This document shows positions 52,119-61,159 of a stretch of 64,000 nucleotides of DNA, piece by piece. Position numbers and translations under genes: made by a program. Numbering within the stretch: position 1 is the first letter of the stretch; the number at the start of each line of letters is the position of its first letter. The notes under the pieces were generated by a model, which saw only the letters and a program-made list of their open reading frames with translations, ran no database searches and was not told where the DNA came from. Source of the stretch: Bog-473 sp963750075 (GTDB taxonomy: Bacteria > Actinomycetota > Acidimicrobiia > Acidimicrobiales > RAAP-2); NCBI GenBank assembly GCA_963750075.1, contig CAVVPG010000004.1, positions 434,001 through 498,000 of the forward strand, written 5' to 3'.

Positions 52119-53384
52119 ATGACGTCTGAGGAGATCCGAGCCGGCGGGCGGCTGGCGACGAGGACGCTGGTTGACGCCGTCTCGTACGTGGAGCAGACAC
52201 ACCGTGCCGTCGCCGCCAGAACGTTCGCATTTGCTGCTCCCGTCAGCCTTCCTGCCCGAGTCATCCACGACCTCATCGCCACGGCGGTCTACACCTTGAT
52301 TCGCGGGACGGGCCTGGCCGCGGGCACAGCCGCCAGCGAGCTCGTCGGCACGGCCGCGGGTTCACTCCCTTCGGCAGGGACGACTCCCCGGAGCAACCTG
52401 GCGTTGGCGGTGCTGAATGCGATCATGGGAGACGAGCTCGCCGAACAGGGCAGTCCATTGGCGATCTCCATGGCCGTGCGACGTGCTCGAGCAGACGTCG
52501 TCCCCGACCGCGCGTCCCTCGAAGTCGCATTCCCCGAGGCGACGTCGAAGATCGCCGTCTTCGTGCACGGCCTGGGTGAGAACGAGGAGTCGTGGAGACT
52601 GCACGCAGATCGCCATGGAGTGGGCACCGAGTCCACGTATGGCTCTCGGCTTGCCGAGGATCTCGGGTACACCGCGGTGTACCTGCGCTTCAACAGCGGC
52701 CTCCACATCTCGGAGAACGGTCAGCTCCTCGACTCGCTGCTTCAAGATGTCGTGGCGGCCTGGCCAACCCCGGTCACCGAGTTGATCTTCATAGGTCATT
52801 CGATGGGTGGTCTGGTTTCCCGCAGCGCGTGCCACTACGCACGTCAGCGAGATCATTCGTGGGTGTCGATGCTGCGACACGTCTTCTACCTCGGCACTCC
52901 GCATGCGGGGGCGGGTCTCGAGCAGTGGGTGAGCACGCTCAGCGGCGTGTTGGGCAAGCTCGACGAGAGCCGGTCGCTGGCTAGGTTCCTCGACCGGCGC
53001 AGCGCAGGCGTGAAGGATCTCAGCGCCGGCTCTCTGCTCGACGACGACTGGCGCCACGGTGTTCCCGGATCGAAGCGCGAACCCAGCTTCGTTCCCCTCA
53101 TCCCATGGGCCAATCACTACGCGGTCAGCGCCACCGTGACAACGAGCAGCGGCAACCCGATCGGTCGATTGGTGGGCGACTTTCTCGTCCAGCCCGACAG
53201 TGCCCGCGGCCATTCCCGGGATGGCGAGCCCATCCCCTTCCTCGTCGAGCACACGCGCCACTTCGGGGGGCTCCACCACTTCAATCTCCTCAACCATCCC
53301 TTTGTCTATGCGGCGCTGCGCGAGTGGCTCGATCCGACCTTCGGTGCCCGGTCCGAGATTGGACCCGCCCTGATCCCCCTGTAG
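52119..53384 (+). CDS. Alpha/beta-hydrolase, PGAP1/lipase-like
   Basis: 421 residues. The first ~140 are helical and Ala-rich without recognised domain. The hydrolase core has KIAVFVHGLGENEESWRLHA (oxyanion-hole region), TELIFIGHSMGGLVSRSACH (Ser nucleophile in GHSMGG), FYLGTPHAGAGLEQW, and a His near the end in HFGGLHHFNLLNHPFVYAAL. The pattern fits PGAP1-like or triacylglycerol-lipase-like enzymes. GC content and codon use are visibly lower than in the flanking genes. No signal peptide is evident. The ~190 bp upstream (51929-52118) holds no gene I can support. Confidence 0.85.
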   Translation: MTSEEIRAGGRLATRTLVDAVSYVEQTHRAVAARTFAFAAPVSLPARVIHDLIATAVYTLIRGTGLAAGTAASELVGTAAGSLPSAGTTPRSNLALAVLNAIMGDELAEQGSPLAISMAVRRARADVVPDRASLEVAFPEATSKIAVFVHGLGENEESWRLHADRHGVGTESTYGSRLAEDLGYTAVYLRFNSGLHISENGQLLDSLLQDVVAAWPTPVTELIFIGHSMGGLVSRSACHYARQRDHSWVSMLRHVFYLGTPHAGAGLEQWVSTLSGVLGKLDESRSLARFLDRRSAGVKDLSAGSLLDDDWRHGVPGSKREPSFVPLIPWANHYAVSATVTTSSGNPIGRLVGDFLVQPDSARGHSRDGEPIPFLVEHTRHFGGLHHFNLLNHPFVYAALREWLDPTFGARSEIGPALIPL

Positions 53385-53440
53385 GGCGGGTCGCCGAGAC
53401 CTCCACACCACGCCTCCGGGTCCGCCCGTAGGGTGGGGTC

Positions 53441-54265
53441 ATGCGCTCCCTCCGCCGGATGTCGCCGCCCCGCTACGACCGACGCGTCGCCGTCGTCACC
53501 GGCGCCTCGTCGGGCATCGGGCGGGCGATCGCCCTGACCCTGGCCGAGCGGGGCGCGACGGTCATCGGCCTGGCGCGGCGCAAGGACCTTCTCGACAAGC
53601 TCGCCCCCGAGCTGGCGCGGCGCACCCGCAACAGTGGCACGATGGTCTGCGACGTCGGCGACGCGGACGCCTACGGGGCGACCCTCGAGACGGTCCAACG
53701 CGAGCACGACCGCATCGACATCCTGGTCAGCAACGCCGGCGTCGACCTGATGCTGCCCGTGCCCGGCGGCGACCTGGCCACCGTGCGCGAGGTGTTCGAC
53801 GTCAACTTCTTCGCGACCGTGGCCGGCACGCTGGCGGTCGTGCCCGGCATGGTCGAGCGCGGGTGGGGCGTCGTCGTGAACGTGTCCTCCGACTCGGCCC
53901 GGGCGCCCGAGCCGAAGCAGGGTGCCTACGCAGCCTCCAAGGCGGCCATCTCCGCCTTCAGCGAGTCGGTCGCCCACGAGGTCGCGCCGCAGGGGGTGCG
54001 CGTCCACGTCCTGTACCCGGCGTGGGTGCCCACGGCGATGGGCCTCTCGGGCAACGAGGACGGTGGGTCGCTCCCGCCGAAGATGGTGCGACGCAGCGAG
54101 CAGCAGGTCGCAACGTTGGTGGCCGACCGGATGGGTGGCCCGCACCTCGACATCAACGCCGCCCGCCTGCCGCTGCTCGCCCCGATCGCCCGCACGCTGG
54201 CGCCGCTCTCCTACCAGAAGGCCATGCGCCGCCTGGCCACCACACCCTCGGCGGCGGGGCGTTGA
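53441..54265 (+). CDS. Short-chain dehydrogenase/reductase (SDR)
   Basis: 274 residues. VAVVTGASSGIGRAIALTLA, IDILVSNAGVDLMLPVPGGD (S in place of the first N of NNAG), VNVSSDSARAPEPKQGAYAA with YAASK, and YPAWVPTAMG are classical SDR landmarks. The start may be the ATG at 53441 or the one at 53459 (MSPPRYD). Convergent with cysM, leaving one base between the stops. Substrate unknown. Confidence 0.9.
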   Translation: MRSLRRMSPPRYDRRVAVVTGASSGIGRAIALTLAERGATVIGLARRKDLLDKLAPELARRTRNSGTMVCDVGDADAYGATLETVQREHDRIDILVSNAGVDLMLPVPGGDLATVREVFDVNFFATVAGTLAVVPGMVERGWGVVVNVSSDSARAPEPKQGAYAASKAAISAFSESVAHEVAPQGVRVHVLYPAWVPTAMGLSGNEDGGSLPPKMVRRSEQQVATLVADRMGGPHLDINAARLPLLAPIARTLAPLSYQKAMRRLATTPSAAGR

Positions 54266-54266
54266 C

Positions 54267-55235
54267 TCAGAAGTAGATGATCTCCTTGGCCCGCTCGGTG
54301 ACCTCGTCGAGGTCGCCGGTCCAGGCGCCCGTGGAGAGGTACTTCCAGCCGCCGTCGGCCGAGACGACCACGATCGACGCCTCCTGGCCCTCGGCCAGCG
54401 ACGATGCGCACTTGACCGCGCCGGCCAGCGCCGCCCCCGTCGAGATGCCGGCGAAGATCCCGACCTCGGTCAGGCGCCGCGTCCACTCGATCGACTCCCG
54501 GGGCCGCACGACGGTCTTGCGGTCCAGCAGCTCGGCGCCGCCGAGGTCTTCGAAGATGGGCGGGATGTAGCCGTCGTCGAGGTTGCGCAGGCCGTCGACC
54601 ATCTCCCCCGCCGGCGGCTCGACGGCCCAGATGGACACGGCGTCCCCGAGCTTCTCGCGCAGGAAGCGCCCGACCCCGAGCAGCGTCCCCGACGTCCCGA
54701 GGCCGGCCACGAAATGGGTGACCCCGGGGCAGTCGCGCAGGATCTCGGGACCGGTGCCCTCGTAGTGCGCCTTGGGATTGGCCGGGTTGCCGTACTGGTA
54801 CAGGAAGACCCACTCGGGGTGCTCCGCCGCCAGTCCCCGGGCCATGCGCACCGCGCCGTTGGAGCCCTCCGCGCCGGGCGACTCGATGATCTCGGCCCCC
54901 CACAGCTCGAGCAGCTGGCGGCGCTCCGGGGACACGTTGGTGGGCATGACGGCCTTCAGCGTGTAGCCCTTGACCCGGCACACGAGGGCCAGGCCGATGC
55001 CGGTGTTGCCCGAGGTGGGCTCCATCAGCACCTGGTCGGGCTTTCCCGGCACCAGCACGCCGGAGCGCTCCGCGTCCTCGATGAGGGAGAGGGCCACCCG
55101 GTCCTTGACCGACCCGCCCGGGTTCTGCCCCTCGAGCTTCATGAAGAGACGCGCCGCCGGGTTCGGGCTGAGCGACGAGATGTCGACCATCGGCGTGTTG
55201 CCGATCATTTCGAGCACGGACGGGTACAGCGTCAC
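54267..55235 (-). CDS. cysM: CysO-dependent cysteine synthase (O-phosphoserine sulfhydrylase type)
   Basis: 322 residues from a GTG. PLP lysine K44 in GGSVKDRVAL, phosphate loop TSGNTGIG, and the substrate loop EPTSGNTG are intact; the C-terminus KYLSTGAWTGDLDEV resembles mycobacterial CysM, in which a C-terminal extension closes on the active site. With cysO and mec upstream, the operon matches mec-cysO-cysM of Mycobacterium: CysM joins thiocarboxylated CysO to O-phosphoserine, and Mec releases cysteine. It is 23 bp downstream of cysO. Confidence 0.92.
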   Translation of the reverse strand: MTLYPSVLEMIGNTPMVDISSLSPNPAARLFMKLEGQNPGGSVKDRVALSLIEDAERSGVLVPGKPDQVLMEPTSGNTGIGLALVCRVKGYTLKAVMPTNVSPERRQLLELWGAEIIESPGAEGSNGAVRMARGLAAEHPEWVFLYQYGNPANPKAHYEGTGPEILRDCPGVTHFVAGLGTSGTLLGVGRFLREKLGDAVSIWAVEPPAGEMVDGLRNLDDGYIPPIFEDLGGAELLDRKTVVRPRESIEWTRRLTEVGIFAGISTGAALAGAVKCASSLAEGQEASIVVVSADGGWKYLSTGAWTGDLDEVTERAKEIIYF

Positions 55236-55258
55236 CGGAAGAGGTCCCGACCGTGCCC

Positions 55259-55534
55259 TCAGCCGCCGGCGACGGCCGGCAGGATCGAGACCTCGGCCCC
55301 CGCCGCGACCGGCGTGTCGAGGCCCTGCAGATAGCGCACGTCGTCGTCGTCGACGTAGACGTTCACGAACTTGTGCAGCGTGCCCTCGTCGGTGAGCACC
55401 TGGCCGGCCATCCCCGGGTACTCGGCGACGAGCTTGCCGAGGATCTCGCCGATGGTGGCGCCGTCCACGCTGACGACGGCGGCGCCCCCGGCCTGGCTGC
55501 GCAGGACGGTCGGTAGGCGGACTTCGACGGCCAC
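55259..55534 (-). CDS. cysO: Sulfur-carrier protein CysO (ThiS/MoaD fold)
   Basis: 91 residues from a GTG with GAGGAGGG upstream. A ubiquitin-like beta-grasp protein: VEVRLPTVLRSQAGGAAVVS, then DEGTLHKFVNVYVDDDDVRY, ending in AEVSILPAVAGG. The C-terminal Gly-Gly is the site of adenylation and thiocarboxylation (by MoeZ, not in this window). It delivers sulfide to CysM for cysteine synthesis. Middle gene of mec-cysO-cysM. Confidence 0.93.
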   Translation of the reverse strand: MAVEVRLPTVLRSQAGGAAVVSVDGATIGEILGKLVAEYPGMAGQVLTDEGTLHKFVNVYVDDDDVRYLQGLDTPVAAGAEVSILPAVAGG

Positions 55535-55642
55535 GGGGCCCTCCTCGCTCGGTGCTCTCGGGTGCTCACCGGCCACGCTCGGGCTGGTCAGCGGATTGTT
55601 GACTGATCCGGTAACGATTCTACAAGGCGGCGCCGCGGGCCC

Positions 55643-56080
55643 CTACCCCGCCTCGAGATCGAGCCCGGGGACCTCCAGCCCGGGCACCTCCACGGGCTCC
55701 TCGGTGATCCGGCCGTCGCGGATCAGGTAGCTGCGCACCACCGGATGGGTGTCGCGCAGCGAGACGAGGACGTAGTGCCAGCCGGGGTCGGTGGCCTGGG
55801 CGACGTCCGTCGGCGAGGGGTACGCGTCCGTGTGCGTGTGGGAGTGGAAGACGCCCATGATGTCGGCCCCGAGCGCCTGCGCGGCCCGGTCGACCCGCAG
55901 CATCTCCTTGGGGTCGATCTCGTAGACCATCGCCGAGGCCGCCGCGTTGGCGGTCACGAAGAGGTGGGCCGCCTCGTCCCCCCCATAGGACCCGACCAGG
56001 AGGCCGCACGCCTCGTCGGGCAGACCGGCCAGGCAGTGGGCCACCATCTCCATGTAATGGGCGCGGGACAGGCGGAGCAC
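55643..56080 (-). CDS. mec: JAMM-type metalloprotease releasing cysteine from CysO
   Basis: 145 residues from a GTG. The zinc-binding MPN+/JAMM motif is complete: E23 in PDEACGLLVG, H79 and H81 in VFHSHTHTDAYPSPTD, and D92. In the mycobacterial pathway Mec cleaves the CysO-cysteine adduct. The C-terminal tail (VEVPGLEVPGLDLEAG) is repetitive and not conserved. It starts 25 bp from the divergent smpB gene, so the promoters must overlap; 108 bp separate it from cysO. Confidence 0.93.
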   Translation of the reverse strand: MLRLSRAHYMEMVAHCLAGLPDEACGLLVGSYGGDEAAHLFVTANAAASAMVYEIDPKEMLRVDRAAQALGADIMGVFHSHTHTDAYPSPTDVAQATDPGWHYVLVSLRDTHPVVRSYLIRDGRITEEPVEVPGLEVPGLDLEAG

Positions 56081-56105
56081 CCGTCAACGGTACCCTCGTA
56101 CCCTC

Positions 56106-56630
56106 ATGGCCAGGGCGAAGAAGCAGATCGCCAAGCGGGCGGCCGCCCGCGAGGAGCGCAGCGGGGACCGCACGGTCGCCACGAACCGGCGCGCCCGGCG
56201 CGAGTACGAGTTCCTCGAGACCTTCGAGGCGGGCATCGTGCTGCAGGGCTCCGAGGTCAAGTCCCTCCGGGAGGGCAAGGCCCAGCTGAGCGAGGCCTAC
56301 GCCCGGGTCGACGGCGGAGAGATGTGGCTCTTCGGCCTCCACATCCCACCCTGGCAGTTCGCCACCGGCTTCGGCGCCCACGACCCCGACCGCAAGCGCA
56401 AGCTGCTCCTGCACCGCGGGCAGATCGACGAGCTGCTCGGCAAGACCCAGCAGCAGTCGCTCACCCTGATCCCCGTCTCGCTCTACTTCCGGGACGGCAG
56501 GTGCAAGGTCCAGCTGGCCCTGGCCAAGGGGCGCCGCCTCTACGACAAGCGCAACGTGATCATGGCCCGCGACGCCGAGCGGGAGGCCGCCCGGGCCACC
56601 AAGGAGATGAGCCGCTGGAGCGGCGCCTAG
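56106..56630 (+). CDS. smpB: SsrA-binding protein SmpB
   Basis: 174 residues. VATNRRARREYEFLETFEAG, IVLQGSEVKSLREGKAQLSE, ARVDGGEMWLFGLHIPPW and the C-terminal basic tail with YDKRNVIMARDAEREAARA are diagnostic. SmpB carries tmRNA to stalled ribosomes for trans-translation. The ssrA gene itself begins 85 bp downstream. The N-terminal ~25 residues are an unusually long Lys/Arg/Ala extension. Confidence 0.97.
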   Translation: MARAKKQIAKRAAAREERSGDRTVATNRRARREYEFLETFEAGIVLQGSEVKSLREGKAQLSEAYARVDGGEMWLFGLHIPPWQFATGFGAHDPDRKRKLLLHRGQIDELLGKTQQQSLTLIPVSLYFRDGRCKVQLALAKGRRLYDKRNVIMARDAEREAARATKEMSRWSGA

Positions 56631-56715
56631 GCACGGATCAAGGCCGGCCGGCACGGCCTCTGCGGGGCCGTAGAATGAACGGGCTGACCAGAGCGGTCGG
56701 CGACAACCCAGACAT

Positions 56716-57062
56716 GGGGGTGATTGGCTTCGACTTCGGTCGTCAAGGTAGGAGAAGCGAGCCGTGGTCTCCGGAGCCACGTTAAAGAGCCGGAAACAAA
56801 AACAAACGCCGAGCCTCAGCTCGCGATCGCTGCTTAGGTAGCGACGTCCAGCCGGTCCCCGCCCTACGGATCGGATCTTGGGCGTCATTCAGTAGGGCTT
56901 ACTCAGCGCCTCACACCAACTGAACGCTGAGGACATCGAGCTTGGTTACGGGGCGGCATCGCCGCCGGCAGTAGTGCCGCCCCCGACAATCCTCTGCCGG
57001 CTGCGCTCGGAGAAGGCCTACTGCGGCTCCGGAGGACGCGGGTTCGAATCCCGCCACCTCCA
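56716..57062 (+). ncRNA. ssrA: Transfer-messenger RNA (tmRNA)
   Basis: The 5' end GGGGGTGATTGGCTTCGACT and 3' end with T arm GCGGGTTCGAATCCCGC fold into the tRNA-like domain: acceptor GGGGGTG pairs with CACCTCC (one G-U). CCA is not encoded. The tag frame ends at TAG 56835-56837 and encodes ...NAEPQLAIAA; the codon where it resumes is uncertain. It directly follows smpB. The last 16 bases of the T-arm/acceptor segment recur at 61432. The (ACAAACAAACAACAAC) tract after it is A-rich and atypical. Confidence 0.95.
57043..57058 (+). other. Candidate attachment site, copy at the ssrA 3' end
   Basis: TTCGAATCCCGCCACC, spanning the T loop, T stem and acceptor of tmRNA, is found again exactly at 61432-61447 in the same orientation. 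The 3' ends of ssrA and tRNA genes are classic integration sites, so this may be the site of an old insertion that restored the gene. Confidence 0.5.
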
Positions 57063-57182
57063 CAAACAAACAACAACAACAACCACAGGGGGCATGTTCA
57101 TCAAAGAGCACGCCGAGTGTTCATGAAAGTGCCTTGTTGGAGGTGGCGATGAGTTCATTGCTCGTCCGCCACCCCGTGGAGA

Positions 57183-57215
57183 CGAAACCGCCGGCCCCTC
57201 GGGCCGGCGGTTTCG
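57183..57215. terminator. Strong 15-bp perfect hairpin
   Basis: CGAAACCGCCGGCCC and GGGCCGGCGGTTTCG pair perfectly around a 3-nt loop. The stem ends in A/T-rich flanks on both sides (AAA...TTT), so it could terminate transcription in either direction: downstream of ssrA and at the 3' end of the transposase remnant. Confidence 0.8.
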
Positions 57216-57217
57216 GG

Positions 57218-57623
57218 TTAACGAGTCTCTTTCGATCCTCTCGGGCACACGCGGATGCTGAGTCCCTTGAGCTCACCTTGGATGCGCAGGTATCCCCAGC
57301 GGGGGTTTTCCCTAGCCAAACGCACGATGAGGGCCCGGGTGTCGGGCGGCGATGGGCGGCCGACCCGGACCGCGCCTCGGGTAGGTCCACCTCTTGGCCA
57401 CCAGCCTGCGGTGCCAGCGCAGCAGCGTCTCGGGGGTCACGAAAAAGGCCGACCACCGCGTGCGCGGCAGGAGCCCTGAGGCCGCTGCGAGGAACACCCG
57501 GTCGGCGTCGCCGAGTTTCGGCCGGGCGACCCGGCGGCGCAGGACGGACAGCTCGTGGCGGCGCACCACCAACTCGAGGGCCATTTGGCCTGATTGTTGT
57601 TGACGGGTGTACTTGAACCGCAA
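57218..57623 (-). pseudogene. Remnant of an integrase-core (IS-type) transposase
   Basis: The minus strand encodes RRHELSVLRRRVARPKLGDA, then TPETLLRWHRRLVAKRWTYP and RRGPGRPPI, the N-terminal part typical of rve-type transposases or integrases (LRHE-VLRRQ, LLRWHR, GRPP). After GRPPI the frame shifts; the family sequence continues in another frame as DTRALIVRLARENPRWGYLR then IQGELKGLSIRV, and then stops at TAA. The catalytic DDE part is missing. It is a degraded 5' fragment with at least one frameshift, truncated next to the terminator hairpin. Confidence 0.85.
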
Positions 57624-57709
57624 CCCGTGTTAACACTCCTCCTAACAGCGTCGTCTCCTCGAAGCCTTGAGCTGTGCGCCTTATTGGCACACCGAACGGG
57701 GGTTCACTT

Positions 57710-60634
57710 ATGCAACATCACGCGGGTCGCGGAGTACACCAAAGGCGCGGCGGGCTGGTGGCGGCGGCGATTCGTCCTCGGTTCGATGCTCGGCCTCTTG
57801 CAAGAGTGGTCATGTTCGCAACGGTCGTCCTCGGTACGTTGTGCCTCAGCACCGGGCTGATGGTGCAAGGCGTCGCTGCGTCCCACCCAAAAGGCACCTT
57901 CGTTCATCAGCCTCTCAACCCAGTGAGCGGAAACGAGGCGTTCGCGGCGCTCAGGGGCAAGGGATACGAGCAGGCGCTCGCGGATGCGCGTACACAGGCG
58001 GCGACGCTACCCAAGGCAGGTGCCCCGCTCGCTCCTTCTTCGACCTGGACCCCGCTCGGTCCGGATCCCATCAGTGACAGCATCTACGGAACGAAGAACA
58101 GTGGCCGGGTCACCGGCCTTGCCATCGCTCCCGGGAGCCCTCAGACCCTCTACCTGGCGGCGGCGGGTGGCGGAGTGTGGTCGTCGACCAACAACGGCTC
58201 GACGTGGGCCACTAACACGGACCTTCAGCCGGACATCGCCATGGGGTCGGTCGCGGTCGATCCGAGCACCACAGCGGCGATCTTCGCCGGGACGGGCGAG
58301 GACAACGACTGCCTCGATTGCTACTACGGCGACGGCATCTTCGAGTCCACTGACTCCGGGAGCACTTGGAGTCTGTCGAATCCGGGCGGCATCTTCACGG
58401 GTGTCGACGTCTCCAGCCTGGTCGTGGAGCCCGGGGCCTCCTCTCTTGCCACCACCACGGTCCTGGCCGGGACGTCGAATGGCCTCTACGTGTCCACCAA
58501 CGGTGGGAGTTCGTGGTCCGCTGAAGCCGGAACAGGCTGGTCGAACGGGAACGTGTATGACGTCGTCCTAAACACCCTGACCAGTCCGATCACCATCTAC
58601 GCGTCAGTCATGGGTGTCGGCATTGAGGAGAGCACCAGCAACGGCTCATCATGGACGACGTTGACCTCTTCGCCATTGATCTCCGGGAGCTCTTTTGAGA
58701 ACGCAGCTCTGGGCATACACCCCGGGACCACAGCGGCAAAGACGACGCTGTACGCATCTCTCGGGAGCTTCAGCGGATACTTGGGGATGTTCAAGTCCAC
58801 CAATGGTGGCGCAACCTGGAGCTCTCTCACTGTCCCCTTGTACACAGGCGACAGCTACGCCTATGACGGCACCAGCGGAGACACCGGCGACCAGAGTTGG
58901 TACGACAATGTGCTGGCCGTGAGCCCGAGCAACGCCAACGTCGTGGTGGCCGCCGGCATCGCCATGGTCGAGAGCACCAATGGCGGCAGCACATGGACCA
59001 ACTTGAACGGCGAGGCTTATTACGGCGGCGGGACCAACTTCTTCCACCCCGATTTCCACGCTCTGGCCTTTGACGGCGCTGGGAACCTCTACTTCGGCAA
59101 CGACGGCGGCGCGTGGGAGCTCAACGCGGCCGGCGTGGGATCACCGGGCACGGTGACGGCCGCGAATTTCACCAACCTCAACACCAACCTCGACATCACT
59201 CAGTTCTACCCGGGCACCGCCCAATCGGGAAATGCTTCCCTGATCCTCGGCGGAGCGCAGGACAACGGCACATCCCTGTACACGTCCTCCGATTCGCCTT
59301 CGACGACCTGGCCGAACGTGTTGTCGGGTGACGGAGGAAACGACATCATCGACCCGGCAAACACCAATATCCAGTTCGCCGAAGCCGATCAGGGAATTTA
59401 TGGGACCACGAATGACTGGAGTAGTTCTTCGGAACTGTTTGCGCCGAGTTCTAGTGACTGGGTACCTCCACTGGCTCTGGTGAGCACCGGCGGGCCCACG
59501 CTCATAGCCGGGGGAGATGTCGTGTACGAGTCGACCGACGGTGGTTCCACTTGGTCGTCGGCGGCAACATCGTACGGCGGGAGCGAGGTCTCCGCGCTGG
59601 CCGTCGCACCGAGCAAGAGCTCGGTCATCTACGCCGGGTTCAACGACGGAACCCTCCAGATGTCAACCGATGGCGGAACCACTTGGAACACGCTGGTGAG
59701 CAGTGGATCTTCGCCGATTCTGGGCAAGTACATCACGCACATTGCCGTGAACAGCACAAATCCCTACACCGCGTACGTCTCGCTAGCCGATACATTCCCG
59801 CAGTATGGGACACCGCAGAGCCCCCAGATCGTCGTAGGTACCTCACTTAGCACTTCTCCGAGTTGGACCGACGTGACCGGGGACCTTCCTGCCGACGTGG
59901 CAACGAACTCCGTCGTCTGGAACGGTGCCGCTGGGCTCATCGTGGCCAGTGATGCCGGCGTATTCACGGCCATGGTCTTGAACGGTTCGTCTACGTCGTG
60001 GACCGAGGTCGGCACCAACTTGCCCAACTCCCAGGTGATGGACGTGCTGCTCAACTCGAGCGGCACACTCATCGCCACCACCCATGGTCGCGGTGTTTGG
60101 ACCATACCTCTCTTTGCACCTCCGACCGTGACGAAGGTTTCGCCCCGCTCGGGCCCGACGACCGGCGGCACGCTCGTCACCATCACCGGCACGAATTTCA
60201 GCGGGGCCACCAAGGTGCTCTTCGGGACCGTCGCCGGCACGAGCCTCAAGGTGGTCTCTGCGACCCAGATCACCGTCGATTCCCCGGCCCAGTCCGCAGG
60301 CCTCCGCAACGTCTTCGTGGAGACACCGGGAGGCAAGAGCGCCTCTGGCGAAGCCGACTGGTTCACCTACGTTGCACCCCCGACCGTGACGAACGTCTCG
60401 CCCCGCTCGGGCCCGACGACCGGCGGCACGCTCATCACCATCACCGGCACGAACTTCACCGGGGCCACCAAGGTGTTATTCGGGACCGTCGCCGGCACGA
60501 GCCTCAAGGTGGTCTCTGCGACCCAGATCACCGTCGATTCCCCGGCCCAGCCCGCAGGCCTCCGCAACGTCTTTGTGGAGACACCGGGAGGCAAGAGTGC
60601 CTCTGGCGAAGCCGACTTCTTCACCTACAAATGA
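57710..60634 (+). CDS. Large secreted BNR/sialidase-like propeller protein with two IPT/TIG domains
   Basis: About 974 residues from ATG 57710 (a GTG at 57674 is possible). A long basic N-terminus precedes a signal segment VVMFATVVLGTLCLSTGLMV ending near VAASHP. Residues ~100-800 hold many BNR/Asp-box-like repeats (YLAAAGGGVWSSTNNGSTW; GLYVSTNGGSSW; MVESTNGGSTW; VVYESTDGGSTW), as in VPS10/sialidase-type propellers. Residues ~803-974 are two near-identical IPT/TIG domains (VSPRSGPTTGGTLVTITGTN). Ser/Thr/Asn content is high and GC lower than in flanking genes. It probably binds or degrades polymers outside the cell; catalytic residues cannot be assigned. Confidence 0.85.
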   Translation: MQHHAGRGVHQRRGGLVAAAIRPRFDARPLARVVMFATVVLGTLCLSTGLMVQGVAASHPKGTFVHQPLNPVSGNEAFAALRGKGYEQALADARTQAATLPKAGAPLAPSSTWTPLGPDPISDSIYGTKNSGRVTGLAIAPGSPQTLYLAAAGGGVWSSTNNGSTWATNTDLQPDIAMGSVAVDPSTTAAIFAGTGEDNDCLDCYYGDGIFESTDSGSTWSLSNPGGIFTGVDVSSLVVEPGASSLATTTVLAGTSNGLYVSTNGGSSWSAEAGTGWSNGNVYDVVLNTLTSPITIYASVMGVGIEESTSNGSSWTTLTSSPLISGSSFENAALGIHPGTTAAKTTLYASLGSFSGYLGMFKSTNGGATWSSLTVPLYTGDSYAYDGTSGDTGDQSWYDNVLAVSPSNANVVVAAGIAMVESTNGGSTWTNLNGEAYYGGGTNFFHPDFHALAFDGAGNLYFGNDGGAWELNAAGVGSPGTVTAANFTNLNTNLDITQFYPGTAQSGNASLILGGAQDNGTSLYTSSDSPSTTWPNVLSGDGGNDIIDPANTNIQFAEADQGIYGTTNDWSSSSELFAPSSSDWVPPLALVSTGGPTLIAGGDVVYESTDGGSTWSSAATSYGGSEVSALAVAPSKSSVIYAGFNDGTLQMSTDGGTTWNTLVSSGSSPILGKYITHIAVNSTNPYTAYVSLADTFPQYGTPQSPQIVVGTSLSTSPSWTDVTGDLPADVATNSVVWNGAAGLIVASDAGVFTAMVLNGSSTSWTEVGTNLPNSQVMDVLLNSSGTLIATTHGRGVWTIPLFAPPTVTKVSPRSGPTTGGTLVTITGTNFSGATKVLFGTVAGTSLKVVSATQITVDSPAQSAGLRNVFVETPGGKSASGEADWFTYVAPPTVTNVSPRSGPTTGGTLITITGTNFTGATKVLFGTVAGTSLKVVSATQITVDSPAQPAGLRNVFVETPGGKSASGEADFFTYK
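60123..60634 (+). repeat. Tandem 258-bp duplication encoding two IPT domains
   Basis: The segment from 60123 to 60380 is repeated from 60381 to about 60630 with only scattered base differences, giving two 86-residue IPT domains that differ at few positions (for example NFSGATKVLF versus NFTGATKVLF). The near-identity indicates a recent tandem duplication. Confidence 0.92.
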
Positions 60635-61159
60635 CGGGCGGGGGTCCAAGACGGGTACTGGAGCCTGTTCGTCACCGCGACGGGGCGCACCAGTGCCGGG
60701 ACTGCCGAGCCTACTTCACCTAAAGCTGAACTCCAACGCGCATCGGGTAGGGCCTGGACCGTTCGTGGGTGCCGAAGAGTCGACCGACGCCCGTTGGCGA
60801 ATCCTGCACCGGAGTGCCCCACATCATCGCCGGGGCCGTGGGTCGAAGCGGTCGCTGCTCACCGGCGCCCGCTCCCGGGTGCGATGTAGCCCGGATGCCG
60901 CCGCGCCTCCCAGAAGTTGACCAGGCGGTCCGTTGGCCTCGCGGTTCGAGAAAGTCTTGGGTCAGATCGAACTATTACAACGGGCGTGTTCCGGTCAGGA
61001 CGTGCCTCCACCAGTGAGGATTCAAGTTACCGAATAGTAACTTGGGTCTGCGAGCGAAACTGCAAAACAAACTTGTCGCTCGGGACGTCGCCTGGACCTT
61101 GTGGAGACTGCCCTCCTTAACCTGTGGGGCTGGTTCTCCAGTTCTCGCGCTGGTCCTGG
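60635..61159. other. 525-bp stretch without a supported gene
   Basis: No ORF here resembles a protein family. A 30-codon frame from 60631 overlaps the previous stop (ATGA) and ends in CRDCRAYFT, which has a CxxC but is too short to judge. At 61023-61044 CAAGTTAC and GTAACTTG form an 8-bp hairpin with a 6-nt loop, in AT-richer sequence that could be an operator or RNA structure. Composition is closer to the island than to the flanking chromosome. Confidence 0.5.

Noticed and set aside
57627..57636. GTGTTAACAC palindrome upstream of the BNR protein
   Set aside because: A single 10-bp palindrome could be an operator or an IS-end relic; no second copy or known match supports either.
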